Positions 1 to 8,702 are shown, counted from the first letter of the stretch. The stretch is 64,000 nucleotides of DNA from Pseudomonadales bacterium (GCA_002701845.1 NZXG01000031.1:1-64000); one strand, 5' to 3'. The notes: generated by a model not told the origin, from the letters alone. Numbers and translations: made by a program.

Positions 1-54
1 CTTTTCTTCAATGGCTTCAAAAGGTAATTTGCGGGTATCTATTTTTTTAGTCAT
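1..54 (-). CDS. Start of an unrecognised gene, cut by the window edge
   Basis: Only the first 18 codons are present, beginning MTKKIDTRKLPFEAIEEK on the minus strand. The ATG overlaps the stop codon of the upstream CHASE2 gene in an ATGA arrangement, so the two are almost certainly co-transcribed and translationally coupled. Nothing can be said about function from 18 residues. The coupling suggests a partner for the CHASE2 protein. Confidence 0.6.
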   Translation of the reverse strand, partial: MTKKIDTRKLPFEAIEEK

Positions 55-1661
55 CCGCGCATTATATCAGAGATATTACTAAGCCGGGTTAATAGTGTTC
101 CTACAAACCATATTAATGCAGATACTCGACGCCGAATGGTCTTCGATAAGACATACTGTATGAGGAAAATAAGCCACAATGCGAAGGCCTCAACAGCAAA
201 TTGAATGTTTGCAGGTAGTGGTCTAAGGTAGTTTTCGTTATAGGTCACCAAGTTATCAAACGCCATTGCATGAGTATAAACTCCTGCCAAACTGCCATGC
301 AGAGGATTAGCTTTCCGGTCCGGGTGCAACCCAATATCCACCCCCAAAAATACGTAATTATCCTTGATCAGCTTTTTTACCCAGTATTCTTGATCACTAA
401 TACGTTTTGTACGGTAGTCAAGTACTGAGGCTGGCACAGTCGATATCGCAACGCAGGGCTCGTAAAGTGAAAATTGCTTAGGACGACCAAGGAACGAACC
501 TACGAATTGGATTCTACTATCAGCTGATATCTCAGAACCTTCTTTCTGGGAAGGTAGTGGTGTAACATGAGCGGTTGAAGACGAACCCGAGAGTGAATAC
601 CTCAGAACGTAGAATGCGTCGACTAAGGCCTTAAACGGTTTTCCTGACACATAATCAATACGCTCGCCAAGGCTGGATCCAATATTTTGACATACAAAAT
701 AATCAATCTGAGATGGGGGTTCCCCAGAAACCGTTAATTTTTCTTCCTCATTTCTAACTAATTCGCCAAGAAATCTCTTGTAATTATCTCCCAGTTTCGA
801 GCGCCACTGAACGTACATTGGATCAATAAACGTATTATCAGCACTGTCGGTATCAGAATTTTTTTTGTCAGAAAAATTTTTTTCATCGGACTTCCGTAAC
901 AAATCAGCTTTGCACACAGCATTATCTTTCTCGCAGAGGTAATGCTGATACATTCGCATGGCAGGGCTCGGGGCATTCTTAGCAAGATACATAGGATACA
1001 GGTCACCACACCCCCGACTACCTAAGTAGGCTTTAACAATGTCTCTTTCACGAAACTCTTTATGTAAAGGCTCCAGAGATACCATCTGCTCTTCTGGATC
1101 GTCTTCCCCTATCGTGGGCAATTTTTCGGGGTCATTACAATCATAACTTGGATTTTCAATCAGCTCAGGAATTATCACAAAGCTGGAGTTTTCCTCCATC
1201 AAGGCTGCCAACCATTGCGGAGAATCGCAAACTTCGTGCGTTTCTTTGTAGAGAAAATCCATAAAAACAGCCGCCGGCTCATAAGTCAGTATGTTTTCCA
1301 GAAGGCGACGCTGTTCGATATATGGAATGGGCCAGTGATCTTTTAAATCGACGGGGTACTGGTTTTCACGAGACTGATAACCCTCGCATTGCGGAACGTT
1401 ATCTCCCCCCCTGTCAACTGTCACCTCCCGCCGAAGGCGCATGAATTGATCATCAATAACTACGACCGTAACTAGGCTTTCCGCCTTAGATTCATAGAGC
1501 GGACCTGCGATAAAAAGTTGAAGAATGTCACTGGAAATTTTCTCGGTAGCTCTTTTGAAACCAAACGGATCGAAATTAATCAGTGCCGCCAGCAGGCTTG
1601 CTACGAGAAGAAACAAAAGCCCAATCTGAATCCATTGACTCCAACGTGCCCAGCGCTCCAT
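51..1661 (-). CDS. CHASE2-domain membrane sensor protein without output domain
   Basis: This 536-aa protein has one N-terminal transmembrane segment (about residues 10-27), a large extracytoplasmic region, and a hydrophobic C-terminus (about residues 490-525). The region before the last membrane segment has the CHASE2 signature: a YVFLGVDIG strand, then HGSLAGVYTHAMAFDNL. CHASE2 is an extracellular sensory domain normally fused to kinase, cyclase or GGDEF outputs. Here the protein ends soon after the membrane segments with no catalytic domain, so signal output may go through the coupled downstream gene that leaves the window. The ATG at 1661 is preceded by AAGGGGA at a good distance. Base composition is visibly more AT-rich than the T6SS and eCIS genes, which hints at a different history. 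The domain call is fairly sure, the ligand is unknown. Confidence 0.75.
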   Translation of the reverse strand: MERWARWSQWIQIGLLFLLVASLLAALINFDPFGFKRATEKISSDILQLFIAGPLYESKAESLVTVVVIDDQFMRLRREVTVDRGGDNVPQCEGYQSRENQYPVDLKDHWPIPYIEQRRLLENILTYEPAAVFMDFLYKETHEVCDSPQWLAALMEENSSFVIIPELIENPSYDCNDPEKLPTIGEDDPEEQMVSLEPLHKEFRERDIVKAYLGSRGCGDLYPMYLAKNAPSPAMRMYQHYLCEKDNAVCKADLLRKSDEKNFSDKKNSDTDSADNTFIDPMYVQWRSKLGDNYKRFLGELVRNEEEKLTVSGEPPSQIDYFVCQNIGSSLGERIDYVSGKPFKALVDAFYVLRYSLSGSSSTAHVTPLPSQKEGSEISADSRIQFVGSFLGRPKQFSLYEPCVAISTVPASVLDYRTKRISDQEYWVKKLIKDNYVFLGVDIGLHPDRKANPLHGSLAGVYTHAMAFDNLVTYNENYLRPLPANIQFAVEAFALWLIFLIQYVLSKTIRRRVSALIWFVGTLLTRLSNISDIMRG

Positions 1662-2076
1662 CAGCCGGTCCCCTTTTGCACAGAAGTTCCATCACAATCC
1701 GAAAAACCATCTAGACAACCTGGCGACAGCCCCAATAACGTCCAGGCATCTAAAAAAATAAAGCTAATAAAGTACGGTTAATACTGTGACCAAGCTCTCA
1801 TTACATGTCAACACGCTTCACGTGGGATTTGACGCTGCCCCTGGAGGGCGGCTCCTGAGCCTCTCGGTTACGGCTAACCGATTGATGATATTGAGATATT
1901 TACTCCAATCGCCTGCAGATGAGTCATATTCTATTTATGACTCGATTTCGCGGATTCAACGGTTTATTATGGTCAATGTGCTGGAAAATGATGGCCACAA
2001 CCCAGCGCTTTATCCGACAAGGCCTTCTGAAATCATTAGCAACAGCCGAATAACAACAAAAATGAGGGAGCCCACC
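1662..2076. other. Divergent intergenic region between the CHASE2 and AraC genes
   Basis: This 415-bp AT-richer region separates two divergently read genes and must hold both promoters. No clear -35/-10 pair, hairpin or operator was identified by eye. A reading frame with a GTG at 1786 runs open into the AraC gene, but its translation is unlike the family and there is a better start at 2077. Confidence 0.5.
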
Positions 2077-3159
2077 ATGACTGCATTCGAAGATCAGGCG
2101 ATCTACCCCAGTGCCGAACTGTTTCTAATCAAGCAATTTATGCAACGGGAAGGCTTCCGCCCTCAGCAACGGTTACTGGGCACCGGCCTCAAAGAAGAAC
2201 AGATCTGTAACCCGGAAACCCTGGTCTCACTGCGCCAGTTCGATATCATTTATCACAATATCTTTCGTATCACCCAGCGCCCGGATGTGGCGCTGGCCCT
2301 GGGCAGCAGTCTGAACCTGTCGCGCTGGGGGGTGTTATCCGTGGCCATGCTGTGTGCCCACACCCTGGGTTCCGCGCTGGAAACCGGCAATCGGTTCCGC
2401 AGTCTGGTGCGCAGCCGCTTCAAACTCACTCCGGTTTTCGGTAAAGAAGTCACTGAAATTATCATCGAGCGGCAGGAGGGTATGAGCTTTCCATTATCCG
2501 CTCACTTTTCCCATGAGTTATTGATCAGTTCCATGCAAACCCTGATTCGCTCGCTGGTGAAAGAGCAGCATGTGCTGGAAGAGATACAACTGAACTACGC
2601 ACCCCCGGCCCACTATCAGCAATACGCCAATTATTTCGATTGCGCATACAGTTTCAATCGTGAACACAGCAAACTGGTGATCGCTAATCGGGTGATGACC
2701 CGGCCCCTGGCCACCGGCAACCCCATTACCGAGCAGCAGGCCATTGCCGTATGTCAGCGGGAAGTGGAGCGGGTGGCGCAGGTACAAAAAGGCGATCTCA
2801 CCTGGCTGCTGCGGGAGGAAATCGGCCGGCGCGAGGGCCCACTCCCCAGCCTGGATGAAATTGCCCAACGACTGAATGTGACTCCGCGCACCCTGCGCCG
2901 CAAATTACAGGAAGCCGGCACCAGTTACCGCCGCATCTGTCATGAGCATCAGCTGCAACTGGCCTTGCACTATCTGGCCGACCCCCGCTTGAAGTCCACG
3001 GTGGTGGCCCAGAAGTGTGGTTTCAAGGACGCCGCCAGTTTTCGTGAGGCCTTCAAGCGCTGGACGGATATGACACCGCAGGAACACCGCAAACGTAGCC
3101 GCAATGGCGAGACCGCGCAGGTTTTAAAAACACCGCTGTTACGCAACGTGGCCGCCTGA
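2077..3159 (+). CDS. AraC-family transcriptional regulator (arabinose-binding-like N-domain type)
   Basis: The 360-aa product has a roughly 200-residue N-terminal domain of the kind paired with AraC HTH domains in OruR/ArgR-like regulators, with motifs such as LGSSLNLSRWGVLSVAML. A C-terminal double helix-turn-helix follows at about residues 250-345 (LDEIAQRLNVTPRTLRRKL, then VAQKCGFKDAASFREAFKRW). Length matches this subfamily (about 340-360 aa). I chose the ATG at 2077, preceded by GAGGGA; the frame is open upstream to a GTG at 1786, but that extension has no family resemblance. It would be a cytoplasmic DNA-binding protein. Its target is unknown; the neighbouring broken protease gene downstream or the divergent CHASE2 gene are possibilities. 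Confidence 0.85.
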   Translation: MTAFEDQAIYPSAELFLIKQFMQREGFRPQQRLLGTGLKEEQICNPETLVSLRQFDIIYHNIFRITQRPDVALALGSSLNLSRWGVLSVAMLCAHTLGSALETGNRFRSLVRSRFKLTPVFGKEVTEIIIERQEGMSFPLSAHFSHELLISSMQTLIRSLVKEQHVLEEIQLNYAPPAHYQQYANYFDCAYSFNREHSKLVIANRVMTRPLATGNPITEQQAIAVCQREVERVAQVQKGDLTWLLREEIGRREGPLPSLDEIAQRLNVTPRTLRRKLQEAGTSYRRICHEHQLQLALHYLADPRLKSTVVAQKCGFKDAASFREAFKRWTDMTPQEHRKRSRNGETAQVLKTPLLRNVAA

Positions 3160-3350
3160 CAAACAATATTCGGTGGGCGCATATCATTCAGCAAAAATGC
3201 AAAAAAAGTTACAGAGCGCTCATTACGAATTTCATAACGCTTAAGTTTCAAGTTTTTTAATCTTGCTGTGGGTCCCGCTGGAAGCAGGGCTCGCTTACAT
3301 GGATTGATGGCCCCATTCGCGGGGGGCCTTAGCTGAAACAGGAGCTCGTT

Positions 3351-4444
3351 ATGAAACGGCAAATCTCGCTGGCTGTCATGGTATTGACGGCCTCATTCTC
3401 TGCGTTCGCAGCAGAACCGGTAACAACCACTCCACCGACCAAAACCAGTATAAATAAGGTGGCTACCGCTACCGACCAATCCCCCACAAAAATGACCCTG
3501 AATGGCCATACCAAAGCAGTGATTGAGGCCAATGGTGAGCGCCACAGAATCGAGGGCCGGATCAGCGGTTATCTGCGCGGTGATGCCAAACAGATAGCTG
3601 CCGGACAGTTGCAGGTGGGCGGCCTGAACCTGGTATTCAATGAGGTGCCCGTCAGCAGTCTGAGCGGTGAAAAAACCGAAAACACCGCAGGCCTTGGCTT
3701 TGCCATTGAGCCGGGTCAACAACTGGAATACGACGCCAAGCAGGGCATTATTAAGGGCCGGTTGAAAGGGCAACTGGACACCGGACACCTGCTGCGTTAC
3801 GCCAAGCCGGAGCCGGATGCCGAGCGGGAAGATGATCATCGGATTCCCACCCAATCGGCACGAGTCAATGTGGAGATTCAACTGGCGCGGCCCATCGATG
3901 AGAAAACCGGTACCAGTGACGTGGAAACCCTGGGGGCGGAAATGCGCCTGACGCTGGATGCCGATGCGCTACCGGATTATCGGTTGCAAAATTATCGTAT
4001 CGATATCACGGCCACCCCGCTGGAGCTGGAAGTGGTGCAGTTATTTTGGATTGCGTGGAGGTGTTCTTTACCGACAGCTACGTGCCCAGTGATCGCTACG
4101 GCGGTTGCTTTACCGTGGGCGGCGGCACCAGCAGCACCAAAATTGTTTCCTCCGACGAGAACGCCGATAACGGCATCGACCTGACCCACCTGGCCCACGA
4201 ACTGGGCCACGCCATGACCCTGAAACATCCCGGGTCCGGCTATCCCAATGCCAGCGCGCCCCACCGGGTGGACGGCAGCTCCGGCACCCTGATGTGCCCC
4301 AGCGGGTTTATGAATGATAACCCGGCGGTCAACAGCGAATGGAATGAGGACAGCGTGGCCAACCCGTTGTTCACCTTTAGCCTAAAACTGGCGGGCGCCG
4401 GCCCTGACTGTACCAATGACGCCGATTGTGGCGCCTGTCCCTGA
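3351..4444 (+). pseudogene. Secreted metzincin-like zinc metalloprotease, frameshifted
   Basis: The first frame starts at an ATG after AACAGGAG, encodes a clear signal peptide (cleavage near SAFA-AEP, residue 21) and about 205 residues of an unrecognised secreted domain, then runs into nonsense after about 4030 and stops at 4184. A second frame is open from about 4046 to 4444 and encodes the zinc site HELGHAMTLKH (4196-4228), i.e. HExxHxxxxxH, plus a Cys-rich C-terminus. The two pieces lie in different frames with the join near 4030-4046. The catalytic part before the zinc helix is short for a metzincin, so an internal deletion as well as a frameshift is likely. Alternatives are a sequencing error or two separate genes, the second starting at TTG 4046. 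The His at the third zinc position is kept; the usual Gly of the motif is Thr. Confidence 0.6.
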
Positions 4445-4463
4445 ACCATACCTTTCCTCATCC

Positions 4464-4487
4464 AGGGCCCGACGCCGGTCGGGCCCT
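4464..4487 (+). terminator. GC-rich hairpin after the protease pseudogene
   Basis: A perfect 10-bp stem (AGGGCCCGAC / GTCGGGCCCT) with a 4-nt loop lies 20 bp after the stop codon at 4444 and before the next gene. It lacks a T-run, so intrinsic termination is plausible but not assured. Confidence 0.45.
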
Positions 4488-4561
4488 CCACCTCATCAGG
4501 CAATGTGCTATAGTCCTGCTTCGTTTACGTTCTCCGCTTCAGCGAGCAAGGATTTTGGTAT

Positions 4562-5140
4562 ATGGCAGAACTGGTCAAGATCAGCGCCACCCAGGCCGGT
4601 GATATTATAAAGCTGTTTGAACTTAGCGAAGAGGCGCAGGACCTGGAGCTGAAAGCCGCGCTTTCCCCGGCGGATTTTATTCAGCAACTGATTCAGGCCC
4701 AGCTCAGCTTTGATGCCATTAAATTCCTGGCCCATGCCCTGCCCAAGCGTGAAGCGATCTGGTGGGCCTGCCTGGCGGTGAAACGCACCCTGCCGCAGGA
4801 TGCCACCGCAGCGGATCAGGCAGCCCTCAGCGCCGCCGAGCGCTGGGCGTTGCAGCCCAGTGAGGAAACCCGGCAACAGGCCCGGGCCTGGAGTGAAAAA
4901 ACCCGCCAGAAGTCCGCCGCCAGCTGGGCCGCCACCGCCGCCTTCTGGAGTGGCGGCAGCCTGTCCCGCCCCGGGGAGCCGGATATGATGGCGCCTCCCC
5001 ACTTATACGCCCACGCAGTGGCCGGCGCGGTGTCCATGGCGGCCTATGCCGGCGACCCGGAGCAGGCGGCCGATTACTATCAACTGTTCCTGCGGCAGGG
5101 CCTGGACCTGGCCGCCGGCGGCCGGGGTGAGGTGGCCTGA
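4562..5140 (+). CDS. T6SS-associated DUF6931-like protein
   Basis: This 192-aa soluble protein has a conserved-looking core (LIQAQLSFDAIKFLAHALP then KREAIWWACLAV, about residues 45-72). That core resembles the DUF6931 family, which I recall being encoded beside hcp and other T6SS genes; the family name rests on memory of the motif. The rest is Ala-rich and helical, with no signal peptide or membrane segment. Function is unknown. It lies just upstream of hcp on the same strand, but the sigma54-type promoter between them suggests hcp is also transcribed independently. The start at ATG 4562 follows AAGGA at 4549-4553. Confidence 0.6.
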   Translation: MAELVKISATQAGDIIKLFELSEEAQDLELKAALSPADFIQQLIQAQLSFDAIKFLAHALPKREAIWWACLAVKRTLPQDATAADQAALSAAERWALQPSEETRQQARAWSEKTRQKSAASWAATAAFWSGGSLSRPGEPDMMAPPHLYAHAVAGAVSMAAYAGDPEQAADYYQLFLRQGLDLAAGGRGEVA

Positions 5141-5147
5141 CACCCGC

Positions 5148-5196
5148 GTGTCACCGGCGTCACCCTTTGTCACTGCCCCCACGGGTGACATGTCAC
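5148..5196 (+). promoter_or_regulatory. Cluster of GTCAC boxes, including palindrome GTGACATGTCAC, upstream of hcp1
   Basis: The perfect palindrome GTGACATGTCAC lies at 5185-5196. Further GTCAC half sites are at 5150-5154, 5159-5163 and 5169-5173. The palindrome sits about 92 bp upstream of the -24 element of the hcp1 promoter, a normal distance for an upstream activating site of a sigma54 enhancer-binding protein. An equivalent palindrome occurs at the same relative place before hcp2. Binding by the activator at 9083-10717 is inferred. Confidence 0.5.
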
Positions 5197-5287
5197 TTCC
5201 CAGCTTCCTGGCTGCATACCTGAACCAACCCCGTCAGATTCCCACCCAATAATAATATATTCTATATAAATCAATAGGTTATAAAGT

Positions 5288-5302
5288 TGGCACAAGGTTT
5301 GA
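5288..5302 (+). promoter_or_regulatory. Sigma54-like promoter of hcp1
   Basis: TGGCAC at 5288-5293, five bases, then TTGA at 5299-5302 matches the sigma54 layout TGGCAC-N5-TTGC, with the GG and the -12 dinucleotide 10 bases apart. The -12 box has TTGA instead of TTGC. The same sequence, with the same deviation, lies before hcp2. The expected start site is about 60 bases before the hcp1 ATG. Confidence 0.6.
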
Positions 5303-5373
5303 TTAGATACGGTCAAGCAACACCAAACCGCAGTTAACGAAACGACCCATATCATTCTCAGGAGCATCAAACC

Positions 5374-5862
5374 ATGGCTATTTACATGAACTTCAACAAC
5401 AAGAAAATCAAAGGCAACGTCACCGCCGCCGGTTATGAAGACTGGATCGAAGTCGATTCCATTCAGTGGGGTGTCGGCCGCGGCATCTCCATGGAAGTGG
5501 GCAACATGGCCAACCGCGAAGCCAGTCGTCCGTCACTGAGCGAAGTGAACGTTACCAAAATGATGTGCAATGCCTCCGGCGGCCTGCTGAAGGAATCCCT
5601 CACCGGCGTGGAAGGGGTGCCCGTGGAAATCCACATCGTGCAGACCGGCGCCAAGCAAGTGGAGAAGTTTGCCGCCTACAAACTGACAGACGTATTGATC
5701 AGCTCTTACAGCACCAGCGCCAGCGGCGGCAGCGCCCCCTCTGAAATCCTGAGCATGAGCTACTCGAAAATGGAAGCCGACCTGCAGGGCGCCGACAAAG
5801 CCAACAAAAACGGCCAGAACATGAAAGTGGGTTACGACCTCACCACCGGTAAGCCGCTGTAA
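5374..5862 (+). CDS. hcp: Hcp tube protein (first copy)
   Basis: The 162-aa product is a typical Hcp/TssD, the protein that stacks as hexamers to form the T6SS inner tube and is exported with each firing. It begins MAIYMNFNNKKIKGNV and carries the family pattern YEDWIEVDS...GVGRGISMEVGNM, followed by the conserved beta-barrel segments GVPVEIHIVQTG and YKLTDVLISSYS. No C-terminal effector extension is present. It differs from the second copy at only about ten residues, for example DSIQWG versus DSFQVG. The start is fixed by similarity and by AGGAG upstream. Expression is probably sigma54-dependent. Confidence 0.97.
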   Translation: MAIYMNFNNKKIKGNVTAAGYEDWIEVDSIQWGVGRGISMEVGNMANREASRPSLSEVNVTKMMCNASGGLLKESLTGVEGVPVEIHIVQTGAKQVEKFAAYKLTDVLISSYSTSASGGSAPSEILSMSYSKMEADLQGADKANKNGQNMKVGYDLTTGKPL

Positions 5863-5898
5863 ACCCCACCCCGCTCGGGCGCTTGCCGCGCCCACCCC

Positions 5899-5938
5899 AA
5901 CGCCCGGATGCCTCTGGTACCCGGGCGTTTTCCGTTTA
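5899..5938 (+). terminator. Intrinsic terminator after hcp1
   Basis: A 9-bp stem (AACGCCCGG / CCGGGCGTT) with a 13-nt loop is followed by TTTCCGTTT, 36 bp after the hcp1 stop. It would end hcp1 transcripts before the hcp2 promoter. Confidence 0.6.
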
Positions 5939-5955
5939 AGGGCCAAACCCATAGT

Positions 5956-6016
5956 GTCACCAACCAGGTGCCGTGACTTGTCACCAGCGTGAGCCGCCCA
6001 CCACAAGACGTGTCAC
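5956..6016 (+). promoter_or_regulatory. GTCAC boxes, including GTGACTTGTCAC, upstream of hcp2
   Basis: GTGACTTGTCAC (5973-5984) has the same GTGAC-NN-GTCAC form as the palindrome before hcp1 and lies about 103 bp upstream of the hcp2 -24 element. Additional GTGTCAC sites are at 5954-5960 and 6010-6016. Probable activator sites; binding is inferred. Confidence 0.5.
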
Positions 6017-6086
6017 CCTGTGGCCGGTGCATCCAAAACACCAACAAAAACCTAAAATACCTATATATATCAGTGCGTTAAATAGT

Positions 6087-6101
6087 TGGCACAGGGCTTG
6101 A
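6087..6101 (+). promoter_or_regulatory. Sigma54-like promoter of hcp2
   Basis: TGGCAC at 6087-6092, five bases, TTGA at 6098-6101. The surrounding block AGTTGGCACA..G..TTGA.TAGATAC is shared with the hcp1 promoter, whereas the flanking upstream sequence has diverged more. Same -12 deviation (TTGA) as before hcp1. Confidence 0.6.
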
Positions 6102-6159
6102 ATAGATACCGTTACCAACCACCAGAAAGTATTTAAAAATCCAACGAGGAGAAAACACC

Positions 6160-6648
6160 ATGGCTATTTACATGAACTTCAACAACAAGAAAATCAAAGG
6201 CAATGTCACCGCCGCCGGTTACGAAGACTGGATTGAAATCGATTCCTTCCAGGTGGGCGTGGGCCGTGGCATTTCCATGGAAGTGGGCAACATGGCCAAC
6301 CGCGAAGCCAGCCGTCCGTCACTGAGCGAAGTGAACCTGAGCAAGATGATGTGCAACGCCTCCGGTGGCCTGCTGAAGGAATCCCTCACCGGCGTGGAAG
6401 GGGTGCCCGTGGAAATCCACATCGTGCAGACCGGTGCCAAGCAGGTGGAGAAATTCGCCGCCTACAAGCTCACTGATGTACTGATTACCTCTTACAGCAC
6501 CAGTGCCAGCGGAGGCAGCGCCCCGGTGGAAAACCTGGGCCTGAGTTACTCCAAAATGGAAGCGGATCTGCAGGGCGCAGACAAAACCAACAAGAACGGC
6601 CAGAATATGAAGGTGGGTTACGACCTCACCACCGGTAAGCCGCTGTAA
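6160..6648 (+). CDS. hcp: Hcp tube protein (second copy)
   Basis: This is a second 162-aa Hcp, more than 90 percent identical to the first over its whole length, including the C-terminus NGQNMKVGYDLTTGKPL. The role is the same: hexameric T6SS inner tube and effector carrier. The tandem arrangement, each copy with its own sigma54-like promoter and terminator, points to a recent duplication that includes control elements. The RBS GAGGAG lies before ATG 6160. Two copies may serve dosage, or the differing residues (for example FQVG in the loop near residue 30, and PVENLGL near residue 125) may tune cargo binding. Confidence 0.97.
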   Translation: MAIYMNFNNKKIKGNVTAAGYEDWIEIDSFQVGVGRGISMEVGNMANREASRPSLSEVNLSKMMCNASGGLLKESLTGVEGVPVEIHIVQTGAKQVEKFAAYKLTDVLITSYSTSASGGSAPVENLGLSYSKMEADLQGADKTNKNGQNMKVGYDLTTGKPL

Positions 6649-6656
6649 GCTAAAGC

Positions 6657-6685
6657 GGGCGGGCACGGCCCGCCCGGCGCTTTTT
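6657..6685 (+). terminator. Strong intrinsic terminator after hcp2
   Basis: An 8-bp all-GC stem (GGGCGGGC / GCCCGCCC) with a 3-nt loop is followed by GGCGC and five Ts, 8 bp after the hcp2 stop. It should limit read-through into vgrG and give hcp in excess over vgrG. Confidence 0.75.
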
Positions 6686-6716
6686 CGTTTGTTGCAATCA
6701 TCAGGGTACTCAGGTC

Positions 6717-8678
6717 ATGCCAGTCAGCCAGGACAACCGTTTGCTTTCCATCGATGCCAGCTTTCTCAAGGGCGATGCCATCGTCACTGAACTGCAGGGC
6801 ACGGAATACTTTTCCCGGCCGTTCACGCTGATGGTCACCATCCTGTGCGGCAACCACAACCTCACCAGCGCTGATGTGATCGGCCAGAAGTGCGCGGTTA
6901 CCCTGAATCACCAGGACACCAGCAACCCCCGTTACTTTCATGGCCGCATCAATGGCATCTCCCTGGGCGGCCTGGATGGCGATCAGCGCCAGTACCGATT
7001 ACGTCTGGTGCCGGGTTTTTGGTTTACCTCCCAGGCCCAACATCAGCGTATTTACGAAGAGATGTCCGCCAAGGACATTATCAGCGCCATCCTCAGCGAT
7101 TACGGCGATTTCTGTCAGTTCGAAGACAACACCAGCGCCAGTTACCTGACCCGCGAATACTGCGTGCAGTACGGCGAGACTGATTTTGAATTTGTCAGCC
7201 GGCTGATGGAAGAGGAAGGCATCAGCTACTACTTCAAACACGAGGCCAGCCAGCACACCATGGTGCTCTGCGACAGCACCAGCGGTTACACCGATTGCGA
7301 ACAAAAGAATGCCCGCCTTAATGTGGGCTCGGATTTCGATAGCAAAGCCGGCATCCTCAGCTGGCACCGGGAAATGAATTTTCATTCCGGCGCCTTTGAA
7401 ATGACCGACTACAACCACGACACACCGAAGAATTTCTACAAGCAAACCCTGGCCACCAAGCACCAGTTTGCCCAAAGCCCGGCGCAAAAAACCATGCACG
7501 AATTCGCCGGCTATCAATTCAGCGGCAGCGGCCAGGCGCAACACGATTTCGACGTCAATGCTAACAAGCATATCAACGGCGTTCGCCTGGAGAGCCTGGA
7601 AGCAGCTCATGATATTGCCCGGGGTTCCGGCTACTGCGGCAGCTTTTTCGCCGGCGGTCGGTTCACCCTGGATCACCACATCAAATCCGAAAGCAATACC
7701 TATGTAATCACTGAGATCAGCCACTCCGCCCACAACAAAAACGACCAAATGGGTGAGTACCGCAATCAGTTTTCCTGCATTCCCGCCGATGTGGTGTTTC
7801 GCGCGCCTCAGAACACCGTCAAAAAAGTGATGAACGGTCCGCTCACCGCCAAGGTGGTGGAGCTGAATGCCTCCACCTCGCAGACCGACGCCGACCCCCA
7901 TCGCATGATCCGGGTGGAATTCCCCTGGTCCGACCAGGCCAAAAGCTGCTGGCTACGAGTGGCCCAGGCCTACGCCGGCGCTGGCTGGGGTGGCAGTTTT
8001 GTTCCGCGCCTGAATCAGGAAGTACTGGTGGAGTTCATCAACGGCGATCCGGACCGGCCATTAGTGGTGGGCGCCTTGTATAACAAGGACAATCAGGGGC
8101 CGGCCTATACCAGCACCCAAAGCGGCTTCAAAACCGCCAGCAAGCAGTTCAATGAACTACGCTTTGACGACAAAGACAGCGCCGAAGAAATCTATGTGGA
8201 AGCCGGCAAAGACTACAACTATCTGGTGCACAATAACGACACTGGCACCGTGCAGAATGATCAGAGCCTGACTGTGGGTAATGATCGCAATACCAGCGTC
8301 GGCAACAACCACAGCGAATCCGTGGGCGCGGACCAAACTGTGGATGTGGGGGGCAACCAGGACACCAGCGTCGGCGGCGATCAATCCATGGCGGTATCCG
8401 GCAACCAGACCATGTCCATCACCGGGGACCAGTCCCTTACGGTCACCGGCGGTCATACCCTGGACGCCACCGGCGCCATCAGCACTACATCCAAGCAATC
8501 CATCAAACTGCAGGCCAACATGTCCATTGAACTGGCGGTGGGGGGCAACAGCATTAAAATAGACCCTACCGGCGTCACCATCACCGGCACCATGGTGAAG
8601 ATCAATGGCAGTGCCATGACCGAAGTGAAGGGCGGCGGCATGTTGAAAATGCAGGGTGGCATGGTAATGATTAACTAA
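6717..8678 (+). CDS. vgrG: VgrG spike protein
   Basis: The 653-aa TssI/VgrG forms the trimeric spike at the tip of the Hcp tube. The N-terminal gp27-like part carries ELQGTEYFSRPF and REYCVQYGETDFEFVSRLMEEEGISYYF (about residues 20-185). The gp5-like OB part has RVEFPWSDQAKSCWLRVAQ and FVPRLNQEVLVEFINGDPDRP (about 395-450). A needle of short D/N-x-S-x-x-V-G repeats (NDRNTSVGNNHSESVG and similar) runs from about residue 515 to 590. It ends at about the size of a bare VgrG, so no effector domain is fused. The PAAR protein follows directly and would cap the needle. Confidence 0.97.
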   Translation: MPVSQDNRLLSIDASFLKGDAIVTELQGTEYFSRPFTLMVTILCGNHNLTSADVIGQKCAVTLNHQDTSNPRYFHGRINGISLGGLDGDQRQYRLRLVPGFWFTSQAQHQRIYEEMSAKDIISAILSDYGDFCQFEDNTSASYLTREYCVQYGETDFEFVSRLMEEEGISYYFKHEASQHTMVLCDSTSGYTDCEQKNARLNVGSDFDSKAGILSWHREMNFHSGAFEMTDYNHDTPKNFYKQTLATKHQFAQSPAQKTMHEFAGYQFSGSGQAQHDFDVNANKHINGVRLESLEAAHDIARGSGYCGSFFAGGRFTLDHHIKSESNTYVITEISHSAHNKNDQMGEYRNQFSCIPADVVFRAPQNTVKKVMNGPLTAKVVELNASTSQTDADPHRMIRVEFPWSDQAKSCWLRVAQAYAGAGWGGSFVPRLNQEVLVEFINGDPDRPLVVGALYNKDNQGPAYTSTQSGFKTASKQFNELRFDDKDSAEEIYVEAGKDYNYLVHNNDTGTVQNDQSLTVGNDRNTSVGNNHSESVGADQTVDVGGNQDTSVGGDQSMAVSGNQTMSITGDQSLTVTGGHTLDATGAISTTSKQSIKLQANMSIELAVGGNSIKIDPTGVTITGTMVKINGSAMTEVKGGGMLKMQGGMVMIN

Positions 8679-8702
8679 GGTTACGTACCAGGAGATCGAA
8701 TT

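Noticed and set aside
1786-2076. N-terminal extension of the AraC regulator to GTG 1786
   Set aside because: The extension has no family resemblance, and ATG 2077 has a ribosome site and gives the normal length.
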